DNA from: Denitrovibrio acetiphilus DSM 12809
Lineage (GTDB): Bacteria; Chrysiogenota; Deferribacteres; Deferribacterales; Geovibrionaceae
Reading direction: 5' to 3'
Length of the DNA stretch: 64,000 nt
Assembly (NCBI RefSeq): GCF_000025725.1
Contig: NC_013943.1
Location: 434,001 to 498,000, forward strand
Under the pieces are notes generated by a model that did not search any database, was not told where the DNA came from, and saw only the letters and a list, made by a program, of their open reading frames with translations. The position numbers and the translations under genes were made by a program. Positions 35,127 through 43,647 of this stretch are shown here, piece by piece. Each line of letters starts with the position of its first letter. Position 1 is the stretch's first letter.

Positions 35127-35965
35127 ACAGACGCTCCGAAACCGAAAAGTCTTTCCGCTGTTTTGTACAGTATGTTCTCTTTGGCTGCGTCACTCATACC
35201 TGAATTCTGAATGTACCGGATCTGTGTGGATTGATCGTGGCAGTGATTAAACGGAAAATCTGTTCCGAATACTATGTTGCTGTTACATATCTCCGCAGCA
35301 AACTCTACGAATCTCATCGTTGATGATACTGAAGTTATATAAGTTACATTCTTTAGCATTTCTTTGATATGGGGGATTTCGGCATATAAACATACGAGTC
35401 CGCCCATATGCTGTGCAATTATTTTCAGATCAGGATTTGCAGCAGTAAAGCTGAAGAACCTTGATGGGGTATCGCCTGTCGCTGTCTGGGTCATGTGGTG
35501 TGTGTGAACCATCATAAACATATCTCTCGCTGTTACGGCATCCACAACAGGCTGAAGTTCAGCGTCGTTGATGTGCACCCCCTGCCATGTGGGGAGCAGT
35601 TCGATTCCTATGAAAGTGGATTCGTCAAGCTGTTCGATCTCTTTTGCAGCCTGCTTGATGTCTGAAAGGTTCGGAATGTAAAGCCCTTTGAACCTTCTGT
35701 CCGCCTTCACCAGCTCTTTTATGTAGTCGTTGTTCTCACGCTGGATGCCTGGATCAAGCCAGCTTAAACCCATGAGCAGTCCGTTTGCTATATTGTTTTT
35801 TCTCATGGAGCTGTCTAGAGCTTTGAACGACATCATGTCTCTGACTGCGTCAAAATCCTTATGCATATGAACAGCCTGCACTACAGGTTCTTCGCTGTAT
35901 TTTGCAAAAGATGCCTTACATGCTTCGGGGTGCAGGATGTGTATTTCGCTGTCTATTATCTTCAT
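35123..35965 (-). CDS. Amidohydrolase-2-like metal-dependent TIM-barrel protein
   Basis: 280 residues. The start MKIIDSEIHILHPEA carries the first metal motif (H8 in place of HxH, with a conserved D/E), MVHTHHMTQT the middle one, KIIAQHMGGLV the next histidine, and IVFGTDFPFNH the terminal aspartate typical of the amidohydrolase-2 family. It should hydrolyse or decarboxylate a small substrate in the cytoplasm. In this operon a glycan or amino-acid-derived building block is likely. The first HxH motif is incomplete (EIH), so metal binding may differ. The gene is one nucleotide from the methyltransferase stop. Confidence 0.75.
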   Translation of the reverse strand: MKIIDSEIHILHPEACKASFAKYSEEPVVQAVHMHKDFDAVRDMMSFKALDSSMRKNNIANGLLMGLSWLDPGIQRENNDYIKELVKADRRFKGLYIPNLSDIKQAAKEIEQLDESTFIGIELLPTWQGVHINDAELQPVVDAVTARDMFMMVHTHHMTQTATGDTPSRFFSFTAANPDLKIIAQHMGGLVCLYAEIPHIKEMLKNVTYITSVSSTMRFVEFAAEICNSNIVFGTDFPFNHCHDQSTQIRYIQNSGMSDAAKENILYKTAERLFGFGASV

Positions 35966-35966
35966 A

Positions 35967-36611
35967 TTAAATTTCCATGATAATATACATTGTGTGGGAC
36001 ATGTCTGTTTCAGTTTTTTCTCCGGTTTCGGGGTTGAATCCGCCGTAAGAAACCAGTTTTAATCCAGCTTCATTTCCAGCTTTAAAAATGTCTTCTATGT
36101 CAAACCAGCTGTGAGTGGTCTCCGGAGTTAGTCCTTTGCTGAACATCTCCCAGTTTATATTTTTCGTATCAACAAAGAGCTTTCCGCCACTGTTTAGGCA
36201 GTCCGCAGCTTTTTTAAAGAAGTCAGAGAGTTTCATATTGGTTTTCTGTAAAACACCGATGCATGTTATAAAATCATATTTTTCGCAGGTGAGGGCGAGA
36301 AAGTCACTTCTTATTAGCCTGACGTCTGGATTCGCTATCTTATCCGATGCATATTTAAGAAGCTCATCGGAGACATCTATCCCTGTGGCATTTACATGAG
36401 GGAACCTCTGAAGGAGCATTTTGATAAACCCTCCTGTGCCGCACCCCACATCCAGCACTTTTATACCGGATGATATGTTGAGCTCACTCAGGACAAAGCG
36501 GAAGCGGTTTTCCATCTTCTCCTGAGAACCCCATTTCACCTTTTCGTATTCTTTATCGCATCTGCTGGAGCAGTTATATTCGTTTATAATATCGTTAAGT
36601 TCATAGTTCAT
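35967..36611 (-). CDS. Class I SAM-dependent methyltransferase
   Basis: 214 residues from ATG 36611, chosen because it overlaps the GNAT stop as ATGA; a longer frame starts 15 nt earlier. The SAM-binding motif VLDVGCGTGGFIKML is canonical, followed by GIDVSDELLKYA and DFITCIGVLQ. It resembles small-molecule O- or N-methyltransferases. The acceptor is unknown; sugar or peptide methylation during glycan assembly is the likely use given the operon. Confidence 0.88.
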   Translation of the reverse strand: MNYELNDIINEYNCSSRCDKEYEKVKWGSQEKMENRFRFVLSELNISSGIKVLDVGCGTGGFIKMLLQRFPHVNATGIDVSDELLKYASDKIANPDVRLIRSDFLALTCEKYDFITCIGVLQKTNMKLSDFFKKAADCLNSGGKLFVDTKNINWEMFSKGLTPETTHSWFDIEDIFKAGNEAGLKLVSYGGFNPETGEKTETDMSHTMYIIMEI

Positions 36612-37441
36612 TGTATCTCTGTCCATCTGTGGAGTGTCATCAGGCTTGAAACAGCCGGCAGTTCGGCTTTGGCATATATCCTGTTGGCAGCGGTGTTTGT
36701 CACTTGAGTGCCTATCTCTACCATGTCGCAGTTTTTATGCATGTTCACCAGAAAGTCATTCAGAAGCATAGACCCCAGCCCATGACCTGCAAAGTCAGCC
36801 GATACGCCTATGAGCCAGAGGTAGCCGAGCTTCTGACCATTTTCGAGCTGTTCCGACATCCCTATGGTGAACCCAGCAGGAGTTCCGTCTATGTGTATTA
36901 CCCTGATATCCGCCTTCCCCATGAAATGTGCGAAGAGTGTTCTATAAAAATTATCTGCTGTTGCTCTGGAGATATTTGGGTCTTTATATATACGTGAGTA
37001 TGTGAACATCCCGGCAGCCATCTTTTCAACTGTGCCTGCGTCTTTCTGTTGCAGGCTGCTGATGCTTATCTCACCAGGAATAAGGGCTTTCTCCGGTGCT
37101 TTTTTACTGAGGTAGATATTCAGAACATCAGTGGTATAAAAACCAAGCTTCTGGGCTGTCTGCAATATAATGTGCGAATTCAGGTCACATCGGAAATCAA
37201 TGAACTGGACACCCGAGTCTTCCATTTGCATTACAACTTTGCCCAGCGATTCCGGCAGTCCGGCACCGTTGTCGCTACAGGAGCACATAGTTATTCTGGC
37301 TGATTTGATCCCCAGAATGTCAGTATCCCACTCAAGGTCTATTCCTGACGTTTCACTATTGTCATTCTTATATAAGTAGGGAGCTTTAGGCGCAGTTTTA
37401 TGTTGCAGGTTCAGATAATTTATCTGATAGTCACTGTGCAT
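36608..37441 (-). CDS. GNAT-family N-acetyltransferase (tandem-like, 277 residues)
   Basis: The C-terminal half carries a GNAT core (GVSADFAGHGLGSMLLNDFL acetyl-CoA loop and NTAANRIYAKAEL). The N-terminal half looks like a divergent second GNAT fold, as in WecD-type proteins. A transfer of an acyl group to an amino sugar is plausible, parallel to PseH in pseudaminic acid synthesis. It overlaps the radical SAM gene by 11 nt and the methyltransferase by 4 nt. The acyl donor and acceptor are not evident from sequence. Confidence 0.82.
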   Translation of the reverse strand: MHSDYQINYLNLQHKTAPKAPYLYKNDNSETSGIDLEWDTDILGIKSARITMCSCSDNGAGLPESLGKVVMQMEDSGVQFIDFRCDLNSHIILQTAQKLGFYTTDVLNIYLSKKAPEKALIPGEISISSLQQKDAGTVEKMAAGMFTYSRIYKDPNISRATADNFYRTLFAHFMGKADIRVIHIDGTPAGFTIGMSEQLENGQKLGYLWLIGVSADFAGHGLGSMLLNDFLVNMHKNCDMVEIGTQVTNTAANRIYAKAELPAVSSLMTLHRWTEIQ

Positions 37442-38567
37442 CTTTAAGTAATCCGTTCACTCTGTTCAGCTCGGAGCATACCTTTTCGTATTTTTCTGTG
37501 GCATCTTCTTTCCCTGCGCTGTACATGTTTTTTGCGTATACCTCGAACTGTCTTACGATATAGTCCGGTATGTTCTTCTTCTGGTTACGCAGGTCATAGT
37601 CAGGGAAATATCTCCCGTTGCAGTCGCTGCACAGAACCCCCTGGTCGTCTATCCATTTGAAGTCATTGTCGAGGTGGCACTGGCGGAATTTCTGGTATTT
37701 TTCTCCGTTCCAGATGTCGAAAAGGCTCTCTGTATTTGCATCCCCGACAACATGGGCTTCATTATAGTCGAGGGGGCAGGGGGAGACTGTCCCGTCCCAG
37801 TTCACTGTGATGTTTTCCCATGGGGTTTTGCATATCGGTTGGTTGCCTTTGTATTGTTCGTGCAGAGCCTGCATGTCTACCTCGTGCGAAACGGAAGATG
37901 AACCTGCTAGATTAAGTATACTGCTGTTGAAAGTCGTGTCCACAGGGAGAGACATAAAGTATTCGTTATATTCATCTTTATGTTCTTCTGTTTTCGAAAA
38001 CAGAACCATTGAAGCGCATATGAATGTGTTTCTGCCTGTTTCGTAGTTTCTCTTTATAAAGTAGAGAATATTTCTGAAAGTAGGTAGAAATTTATTGCCG
38101 ACACGGACACTTTCAAGAATCTCCTTGTCTATGGAATCAAAGGAGAAAACAACTCTGTCCAGCTTTAATTCCAGAAGTTTTTCGGTAATATCCTCAGTGA
38201 GTTTTGTGGCGTTAGTCAGCAGATTGACCCTTATCCCAGCTTCTTTCCCGTATCTGACCATGTCGAGTACCTGCGGGTGCAGAAGGGGTTCGCCGTGTAC
38301 GTTAAGAGATATTCGGGCAACTTTCCCTTTGATTTCATCAATAATTTTGCAGTAAAGCCCGAAATCCATAAAGCCCCGTTTCTTGGTGGTGATATTCATA
38401 TCACGCCCTGACTGACTGCAATGTATGCATTTCAGATTACAGGAGTTTGTAGGTTCTATGTGTACGTGTTCGGGAAAAATGCTGATTTTATTGGATGGAT
38501 TAAGGGCAAACTCATAAAAGTCGAGATATCTTACGAGCTGTTTTTTAAGAAGTTCCTGATAATTCAT
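37431..38567 (-). CDS. Radical SAM protein with SPASM domain
   Basis: 378 residues. The radical SAM cluster motif is CNLKCIHC (CxxxCxxC) in VHIEPTNSCNLKCIHCSQSG. The C-terminal SPASM-type cysteines lie in ICKTPWENITVNWDGTVSPC and GVLCSDCNGRYFPDYD. Such enzymes use SAM-derived radicals to modify peptides, sugars or small molecules. It is first in an operon of five tightly overlapping genes next to the flagellin locus. The family is broad and the reaction here is unknown. GGAGA lies upstream of the ATG. Confidence 0.88.
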   Translation of the reverse strand: MNYQELLKKQLVRYLDFYEFALNPSNKISIFPEHVHIEPTNSCNLKCIHCSQSGRDMNITTKKRGFMDFGLYCKIIDEIKGKVARISLNVHGEPLLHPQVLDMVRYGKEAGIRVNLLTNATKLTEDITEKLLELKLDRVVFSFDSIDKEILESVRVGNKFLPTFRNILYFIKRNYETGRNTFICASMVLFSKTEEHKDEYNEYFMSLPVDTTFNSSILNLAGSSSVSHEVDMQALHEQYKGNQPICKTPWENITVNWDGTVSPCPLDYNEAHVVGDANTESLFDIWNGEKYQKFRQCHLDNDFKWIDDQGVLCSDCNGRYFPDYDLRNQKKNIPDYIVRQFEVYAKNMYSAGKEDATEKYEKVCSELNRVNGLLKDAQ

Positions 38568-38638
38568 TTCATGTCTCCTGTTGTTTCAGCCGACAGTATG
38601 CAGAGTTTATTTATGCATGGTTGTGTGTCCAAACAGTT

Positions 38639-38660
38639 CCGGCGGGCAAGAACCCGCCGG
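38639..38660. terminator. Strong hairpin between argJ and the radical SAM operon
   Basis: CCGGCGGG (38639-38646) and CCCGCCGG (38653-38660) form a perfect 8-bp stem with a six-base loop. Neither side has a good T run. It may terminate argJ or stabilise an end. Confidence 0.45.
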
Positions 38661-38774
38661 TGATATATCCTTAAGAATATAATGTTCAGGTTCCGGCATT
38701 TGGATACATATAAAGTCCGCTTTTTGGCAGTTTATATTAGTATCGTAAACCGGACGTATTTCATTACCCGTTTT

Positions 38775-39974
38775 TTATGTTCTGTAGTCGGCGTTGATGC
38801 TCACGTATTCCTTGCTGAAATCACATGTATAGACAGTTTTGCCGAAAGTCCCCATGTTCAGGTCGATAGTTATCTCTATTTCGTCGTTTTTCATGATCTT
38901 TGCCGCTTTCTCTTCCAGCTTTTCATCTATGATGATGCCGTCTTTAACATATGCTAGATCGTCAAAGCAGATATCTATCTTCTCCTCAACAGCAGCCACG
39001 CCGCTTGCGCCCACAGTGGCGATGAGTCTTCCCCAGTTGGGATCCTCACCATAGAACATAGTCTTAACCAGAGGGGAGTTCGCTATAGCGAAAGCACATT
39101 TTTTCGCATCTGCTTCTGACTGAGCATTTTTAACTTTAATTGTGACAAATTTCGTTGCTCCTTCGCCGTCTTTAACAATCATCTTTGCCAGCTCAAGAGC
39201 GACATGATTAACAGCTTCCTGAAACTGATCGATGTCGGGGATAATTCCACTCATTCCGTTTGCCATCAGGAAAACAGTGTCGTTTGTGCTCATGTCGTTG
39301 TCGATTGTGATGCTGTTAAAAGATTCACCCACGGCGTTGTTCAGAACATTCTGAAGGTTATCTGCACCGATAAGTGCGTCCGTTGTGATATAGCAGAGCA
39401 TTGTTGCCATGTGCGGTGCTATCATGCCTGCACCCTTTGTTGTCCCAGCCACAACATAAGCACCGTTTGGTGTTTCCACCAGTACGCCGATCTCTTTCGG
39501 GACGGTGTCGGTGGTCATTATCGCAGCAGCAAAATCGTGTGAGTTTGCATCGTCCAGTTCGTCCACAAGCTCTTTAACGCTTGAAGTTACCTTTTCAACG
39601 GGCATTTTAACACCGATGGTTCCGGTACTGCCCATAAGGACAGAGCCTTCGCCTGTGCCCAGCTCATCTTCGAACGCTTTCACTATTGTGTCTACAGCTT
39701 CCAGCCCCTGCTTGCCTGTACTGGCGTTCGCATTTCCGCTGTTTACAACTATTGCGCTGAACTCTCTGTTTGTTTCCAGAGCTTTTATGGCGTGTTTAAG
39801 GGGAGCCGCTTTTATCGTGTTTTTGGTGAAGACAGCCGCCAGAGTGAAAGGAACTTCTGAGTAAAGGAGTGTCAGGTCTTTTTTCCCTTTTTTGTTACCT
39901 TTGATGTCGGCAGCGACAGAGCTTGCTAGGTATCCGAGGGGAGTGCATACCCCTGCGCCTTTTATATTCTGCAT
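38775..39974 (-). CDS. argJ: Glutamate N-acetyltransferase / amino-acid acetyltransferase
   Basis: 399 residues from ATG 39974, six bases after GGAG. It transfers acetyl from N-acetylornithine to glutamate, recycling acetyl groups in arginine synthesis. The autocleavage segment AGMIAPHMATMLCYITTDA with the nucleophilic threonine is present, preceded by GTTKG; VVNSGNANAST and FYGEDPNWGRLIATVG are conserved too. Whether it also uses acetyl-CoA (bifunctional) is not readable. It lies just downstream of argC on the same strand. Confidence 0.96.
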   Translation of the reverse strand: MQNIKGAGVCTPLGYLASSVAADIKGNKKGKKDLTLLYSEVPFTLAAVFTKNTIKAAPLKHAIKALETNREFSAIVVNSGNANASTGKQGLEAVDTIVKAFEDELGTGEGSVLMGSTGTIGVKMPVEKVTSSVKELVDELDDANSHDFAAAIMTTDTVPKEIGVLVETPNGAYVVAGTTKGAGMIAPHMATMLCYITTDALIGADNLQNVLNNAVGESFNSITIDNDMSTNDTVFLMANGMSGIIPDIDQFQEAVNHVALELAKMIVKDGEGATKFVTIKVKNAQSEADAKKCAFAIANSPLVKTMFYGEDPNWGRLIATVGASGVAAVEEKIDICFDDLAYVKDGIIIDEKLEEKAAKIMKNDEIEITIDLNMGTFGKTVYTCDFSKEYVSINADYRT

Positions 39975-40082
39975 TTTATTCTCCATTAATATATATGATT
40001 ATAGCATTACCGTAAGGGTAAGGTCAGCCGTAAAAAATGTTATTTCTGTAAAATTTACGTGAGACTGCCCGCAGACTTTTGA

Positions 40083-41087
40083 CTACAGGATGCCGAGTGT
40101 GTCGTCGAAGCCGCACATGAGGTTCATATTCTGAACTGCCATGCCGCTCGAACCTTTAATAAGGTTATCTATGCATGATACTATGATCAGCCTTTCACCT
40201 TTGACAAACAGACCTATGTCAATGAAGTTAGTGTCTGTAACGTCAGCGGTGGACGGGATATGCCCGTTGTCGTAGATGCGCACACATCGTCGTTCTCTGT
40301 AGAAGTCTTTCAGACAGGCTGAAATCTCTGCCAGACCGGCGGTTGTTTTTGTATAGATAGTTGATTCAATCCCCTTTGATGCAGGTATCAGATGAGGGGT
40401 GAAGAGTACGTTGGTTTCCTTACCTGTTTCTTTAAGCACTTCGTTTATCTCTGGGTTGTGCCTGTGGGAAAAGATGGCATAAGGTCTGAAATCTTCGTTG
40501 CACTCACAGAATGAATAGGCGATATCTGCCTTTCTCCCTGCACCGGTAACACCTGATTTGGAATCTGCAATGATCCCCTCAGGAGATATCAGCCCTGCTT
40601 TCAGCAAGGGGTAAAGAGGCGTTATCACAGATGTCGGGTAACATCCGGGATTTGCAACGAGTTCTGCCTTTTTTATATCAACCTCAAAAATTTCCGGCAG
40701 ACCGTAAACAGCCTTCCGGAGAAGGTCAGGGTATGTATGGTCAACTTTGTATGTCGCTTCGTAAAGCTTCTTGTCTTTCAGCCTGAAGTCAGCACTAAAG
40801 TCAACAACCTTCAGCCCTTTTTCGTAAAAGAACGCAGCTGCATCCTGTGCCGCCGCGTGGGGGAGGCAGAGAAACACTGCGTCAGAAATTTCGGCTACGG
40901 CGTCATAGTCCCGCCCTGTGATAACAACATCGCAGATGCTTCGGAGCCTTGGGTAGACATCGCTGAACATCTTGTCTGCATATGTTTCACTTACGAGTGC
41001 GGCTATTTCGAATTCGGGGTGGTTTGCCAGTATTTTTACAAGCTCATACCCTGTATATCCGGTTGCACCGATAACAGAAACTTTCAT
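40083..41087 (-). CDS. argC: N-acetyl-gamma-glutamyl-phosphate reductase
   Basis: 334 residues. It reduces N-acetylglutamyl phosphate with NADPH. The nucleotide loop VIGATGYTGYELV and the catalytic cysteine motif VANPGCYPTSVI are intact. It precedes argJ by about 110 nt, a gap that holds no gene. Confidence 0.97.
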   Translation of the reverse strand: MKVSVIGATGYTGYELVKILANHPEFEIAALVSETYADKMFSDVYPRLRSICDVVITGRDYDAVAEISDAVFLCLPHAAAQDAAAFFYEKGLKVVDFSADFRLKDKKLYEATYKVDHTYPDLLRKAVYGLPEIFEVDIKKAELVANPGCYPTSVITPLYPLLKAGLISPEGIIADSKSGVTGAGRKADIAYSFCECNEDFRPYAIFSHRHNPEINEVLKETGKETNVLFTPHLIPASKGIESTIYTKTTAGLAEISACLKDFYRERRCVRIYDNGHIPSTADVTDTNFIDIGLFVKGERLIIVSCIDNLIKGSSGMAVQNMNLMCGFDDTLGIL

Positions 41088-41241
41088 ATAATATTTCCCC
41101 GTTTGTTGATAGTTGAAAAGATATAATAATTGGTTCAGGATTGCAATACAGATATGAACATAAGCCGAAAGTTAAACATATATCTTGAGCAACGCCGATA
41201 ACTTTAGTAAGATTCATAAAACTTGTTTGAGAGGTTTATTT

Positions 41242-42510
41242 ATGACAATTTTTGAAGAGTCAAAGAAATACATACCAGGCGGGGTTAACAGTCCGGTCAG
41301 AGCTTTTGGTTCTGTTGGCGGCGATCCTGTTATTGTTAAAAGTGCAAAAGGTTCTAAAGTTTATGACGAAAACGGTAAAGAATATATAGATTATGTCTGT
41401 TCATGGGGTCCCATGATAACAGGACATGCAGACCCTGATATCATCAAAGCTGTGAAAGATGCGGCTGATCTCGGTACAAGCTTCGGCGCACCGACAAAAG
41501 CGGAGCTTGATATCGCTAAAAAGATATGCAGTATGGTTCCTTCTGTGGAGATGGTGCGTCTCGTGAGTTCCGGTACAGAGGCTCTGATGAGCGCAATCAG
41601 ACTCGCAAGAGCCTATACTGAAAGAGACAAGATCATTAAATTTGAAGGGTGCTATCACGGTCACTCCGACAGCCTGCTTGTTAAGGCGGGGAGCGGTGCT
41701 CTCACATTTAATCAGCCTTCAAGCCCCGGTGTACCTGCCGATTTTACAAAGCATACACTCGTTGCTCAGTACAACGATATTGAATCCATAAAAAAACTTC
41801 TCGCCGAGAACAAAGGCGAGGTTGCATGTATACTTATCGAGCCTGTCGCTGCAAATATGGGCGTTGTGCTACCTGCTGCGGGATTTCTCGAAGACCTGCG
41901 CAGGGTTTGCGACGACGAAGGAGTTGTACTCCTTTTTGATGAAGTCATCACAGGATTCAGACTGGCAGCCGGTGGTGCTCAGGAGTATTTCAACATTAAA
42001 CCTGACATTACAACAATGGGTAAGATTATCGGCGGCGGACTCCCTGTGGGAGCTTTCGGCGGTAAGAGCGAAATCATGAAAATGCTCTCTCCCGATGGAG
42101 CAGTTTATCAGGCTGGGACACTTTCAGGTAATCCACTTGCGACTGCTGCGGGGCTTACTATGCTGAATAAACTCTCTCAGCCGGATTTTTATAAGAATCT
42201 CCGTCAAAAAGCAGATACTCTGTTTGACGGTATGGCAGATAACTGTAAGAAACTTGGTCTTGATTACGCTTATAACAGGATCGAGTCCCTCTCATGTCTG
42301 TTTTTCAAAGACGGTACGGTCACAAGTTTTGCAGACGCTATGAAAACAGACACTAAGCTCTACGCCAAATATTTCCACGCTATGCTTGACAGAGGCATAA
42401 CAATAGCACCCGCACAATTCGAAGCGATGTTTGTGAGTGCTGCTCATACAGATGAAGATATTGAGAAGACTGTTAAAGCCCATTACGAAAGCTTGAAAGA
42501 GATAGTTTAG
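41242..42510 (+). CDS. hemL: Glutamate-1-semialdehyde 2,1-aminomutase
   Basis: 422 residues from ATG 41242, seven bases after GAGAGG; a longer frame adds 19 residues that do not match the family. It makes 5-aminolevulinate for heme synthesis, relevant to the many c-type cytochromes here. The PLP lysine lies in TTMGKIIGGGLPVGAFGG, and IPGGVNSPVRAFGSVGGDPV plus CYHGHSD are diagnostic. Confidence 0.96.
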   Translation: MTIFEESKKYIPGGVNSPVRAFGSVGGDPVIVKSAKGSKVYDENGKEYIDYVCSWGPMITGHADPDIIKAVKDAADLGTSFGAPTKAELDIAKKICSMVPSVEMVRLVSSGTEALMSAIRLARAYTERDKIIKFEGCYHGHSDSLLVKAGSGALTFNQPSSPGVPADFTKHTLVAQYNDIESIKKLLAENKGEVACILIEPVAANMGVVLPAAGFLEDLRRVCDDEGVVLLFDEVITGFRLAAGGAQEYFNIKPDITTMGKIIGGGLPVGAFGGKSEIMKMLSPDGAVYQAGTLSGNPLATAAGLTMLNKLSQPDFYKNLRQKADTLFDGMADNCKKLGLDYAYNRIESLSCLFFKDGTVTSFADAMKTDTKLYAKYFHAMLDRGITIAPAQFEAMFVSAAHTDEDIEKTVKAHYESLKEIV

Positions 42511-42532
42511 ATATTCTACGAATGAACCTTTC

Positions 42533-42602
42533 AGATTACTTCGCTGCCCTCGTAATGGCGTTTACTCTCGTCTTTGCGAGGAACATAGTGACGAAGCAAT
42601 CT
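42533..42602. repeat. Paired REP-like element (two inverted copies)
   Basis: AGATTACTTCG (42533-42543) and CGAAGCAATCT (42592-42602) pair with one mismatch, and the interior halves (CCCTCGTAATGGCG and GTCTTTGCGAGGAA) are imperfect reverse complements of each other. So the unit is two facing copies of one element. It lies after hemL. The remainder of the gap to 42735 holds small hairpins (AAGGC/GCCTT near 42657-42677; AGCATG/CATGCT near 42687-42714), possibly a structured leader for the next operon. Confidence 0.6.
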
Positions 42603-42735
42603 TTTACAGCGTCAGATGTTTAATCGATATATTGTTTAGATATAAATAAATTAATAAGGCGACCTGCGGGAGCCTTAATACGGGGCAGCATGGCATATTG
42701 CTAAAATACATGCTCTGTCTCAAGGTGTAGACTAT

Positions 42736-43059
42736 TTGAAACTGGTATTCATAGTGCTCAATACAGTTGAGCTTCTGGAAGAAATTATTGAGTATATGGT
42801 GGAGCAGGGTGTCCGGGGGGGGACAGTGCTTGACTCTGTTGGTATGGGGCGTATACTCGCCTATGACATTCCTATATTTGCCGGGTTTCGCGAGCTCATG
42901 GTCGGAGCGCGTGCCAATAACCGCACTATGATGACTACAATTCCTGATGATATATTCGAAGAATTTATGGAAGGGTTGGATAAGATAGTGCATTTTGATG
43001 AGCCGGGTACAGGAGTTGCTTTTGCCGTCGATATATACAAAACCTATGGTGTTAAATGA
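42736..43059 (+). CDS. P-II-like signalling protein coupled to ATP synthase Fo genes
   Basis: 107 residues from TTG 42736, eight bases after AAGGTG; no ATG exists in frame upstream. The sequence follows the P-II fold: a first beta strand MKLVFIVLN, GVRGGTVLDSVGMGRIL, a short T-loop region (PIFAGFRELM), then DEPGTGVAFAVDIYKTYGV at the end. It lacks a long T loop and a uridylylation tyrosine in the classic position. The stop overlaps the atpZ start (ATGA), so expression is coupled to the Fo operon. A sensor of adenylate or another metabolite acting on energy metabolism is conceivable. Confidence 0.72.
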   Translation: MKLVFIVLNTVELLEEIIEYMVEQGVRGGTVLDSVGMGRILAYDIPIFAGFRELMVGARANNRTMMTTIPDDIFEEFMEGLDKIVHFDEPGTGVAFAVDIYKTYGVK

Positions 43060-43295
43060 AAAAATCTGATACGGATAAATTTGTTAAAAAAATGGCTAAC
43101 GCCAGTTCTGTCGGAACATCTCTTGCATTCAGCATTCTTATCGGTGCAGGGATGGGGTGGTGGCTGGACAAAACATTCGGAACAAAGCCCTGGTTATTCC
43201 TGTTATTTATGGTGTGCGGCATTATCGCCGGATTCAAAAATATGATATATTTTGTCAAGAAAACGAACCTGTATGATGATGAAGACTCCAAATAA
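43056..43295 (+). CDS. atpZ: AtpZ/AtpI-like small membrane protein
   Basis: 79 residues with two membrane segments (SLAFSILIGAGMGWWLDKTF and LFLLFMVCGIIAGFKNMIYF), the AtpZ pattern with a conserved WLD between them. AtpZ and AtpI assist Mg2+ or Ca2+ transport and c-ring assembly. It lies between the P-II-like and AtpI-like genes and overlaps both. Confidence 0.85.
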   Translation: MKKSDTDKFVKKMANASSVGTSLAFSILIGAGMGWWLDKTFGTKPWLFLLFMVCGIIAGFKNMIYFVKKTNLYDDEDSK

Positions 43296-43647
43296 AATAT
43301 TAATTCTGTCATTGATTTTTTTCGTAATTTTGTATACAGTATGCAGGTTCAGATTTGAACCTGCGTTGACTAATGGTGTGCTTGTTGGCTATCTGTTAGG
43401 TGCTGTTAACTTCTTTTCTCTTGCCCGCAAGATAGTTGGGCTTGTGGAGGGGAGAGCCGGTGTTGCGCTTATATTCAATGGACAGATTCGTCTGCTGGGA
43501 ACAGGTTTTGTTATCTGGTTTGCCATGACGAAGCTTAACTTAAACATAATAGGTATGCTGGTGGGGCTCTCAATTATACCCGTGTGTATGCCATTTTTTG
43601 TTATATATAATAACGTGAAGGGGAAGGACGATGGAACACCCACTTAA
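43273..43647 (+). CDS. atpI: ATP synthase AtpI-family protein
   Basis: About 124 residues with four hydrophobic segments. The start is uncertain: ATGs at 43273, 43276 and 43279 lie within the end of atpZ, and an upstream TTG at 43252 is less likely. The protein resembles the ATP synthase I subunit family, which aids c-ring assembly. It overlaps atpB by 17 nt. Confidence 0.78.
   Translation: MMMKTPNKILILSLIFFVILYTVCRFRFEPALTNGVLVGYLLGAVNFFSLARKIVGLVEGRAGVALIFNGQIRLLGTGFVIWFAMTKLNLNIIGMLVGLSIIPVCMPFFVIYNNVKGKDDGTPT

Noticed and set aside
41200-41215. GCCGATAA, a perfect sigma-28 -10 element, upstream of hemL
   Set aside because: No TAAAG-type -35 lies eleven bases upstream; the nearest GAAAGTTA is 19 bases away, and hemL is not a flagellar gene.
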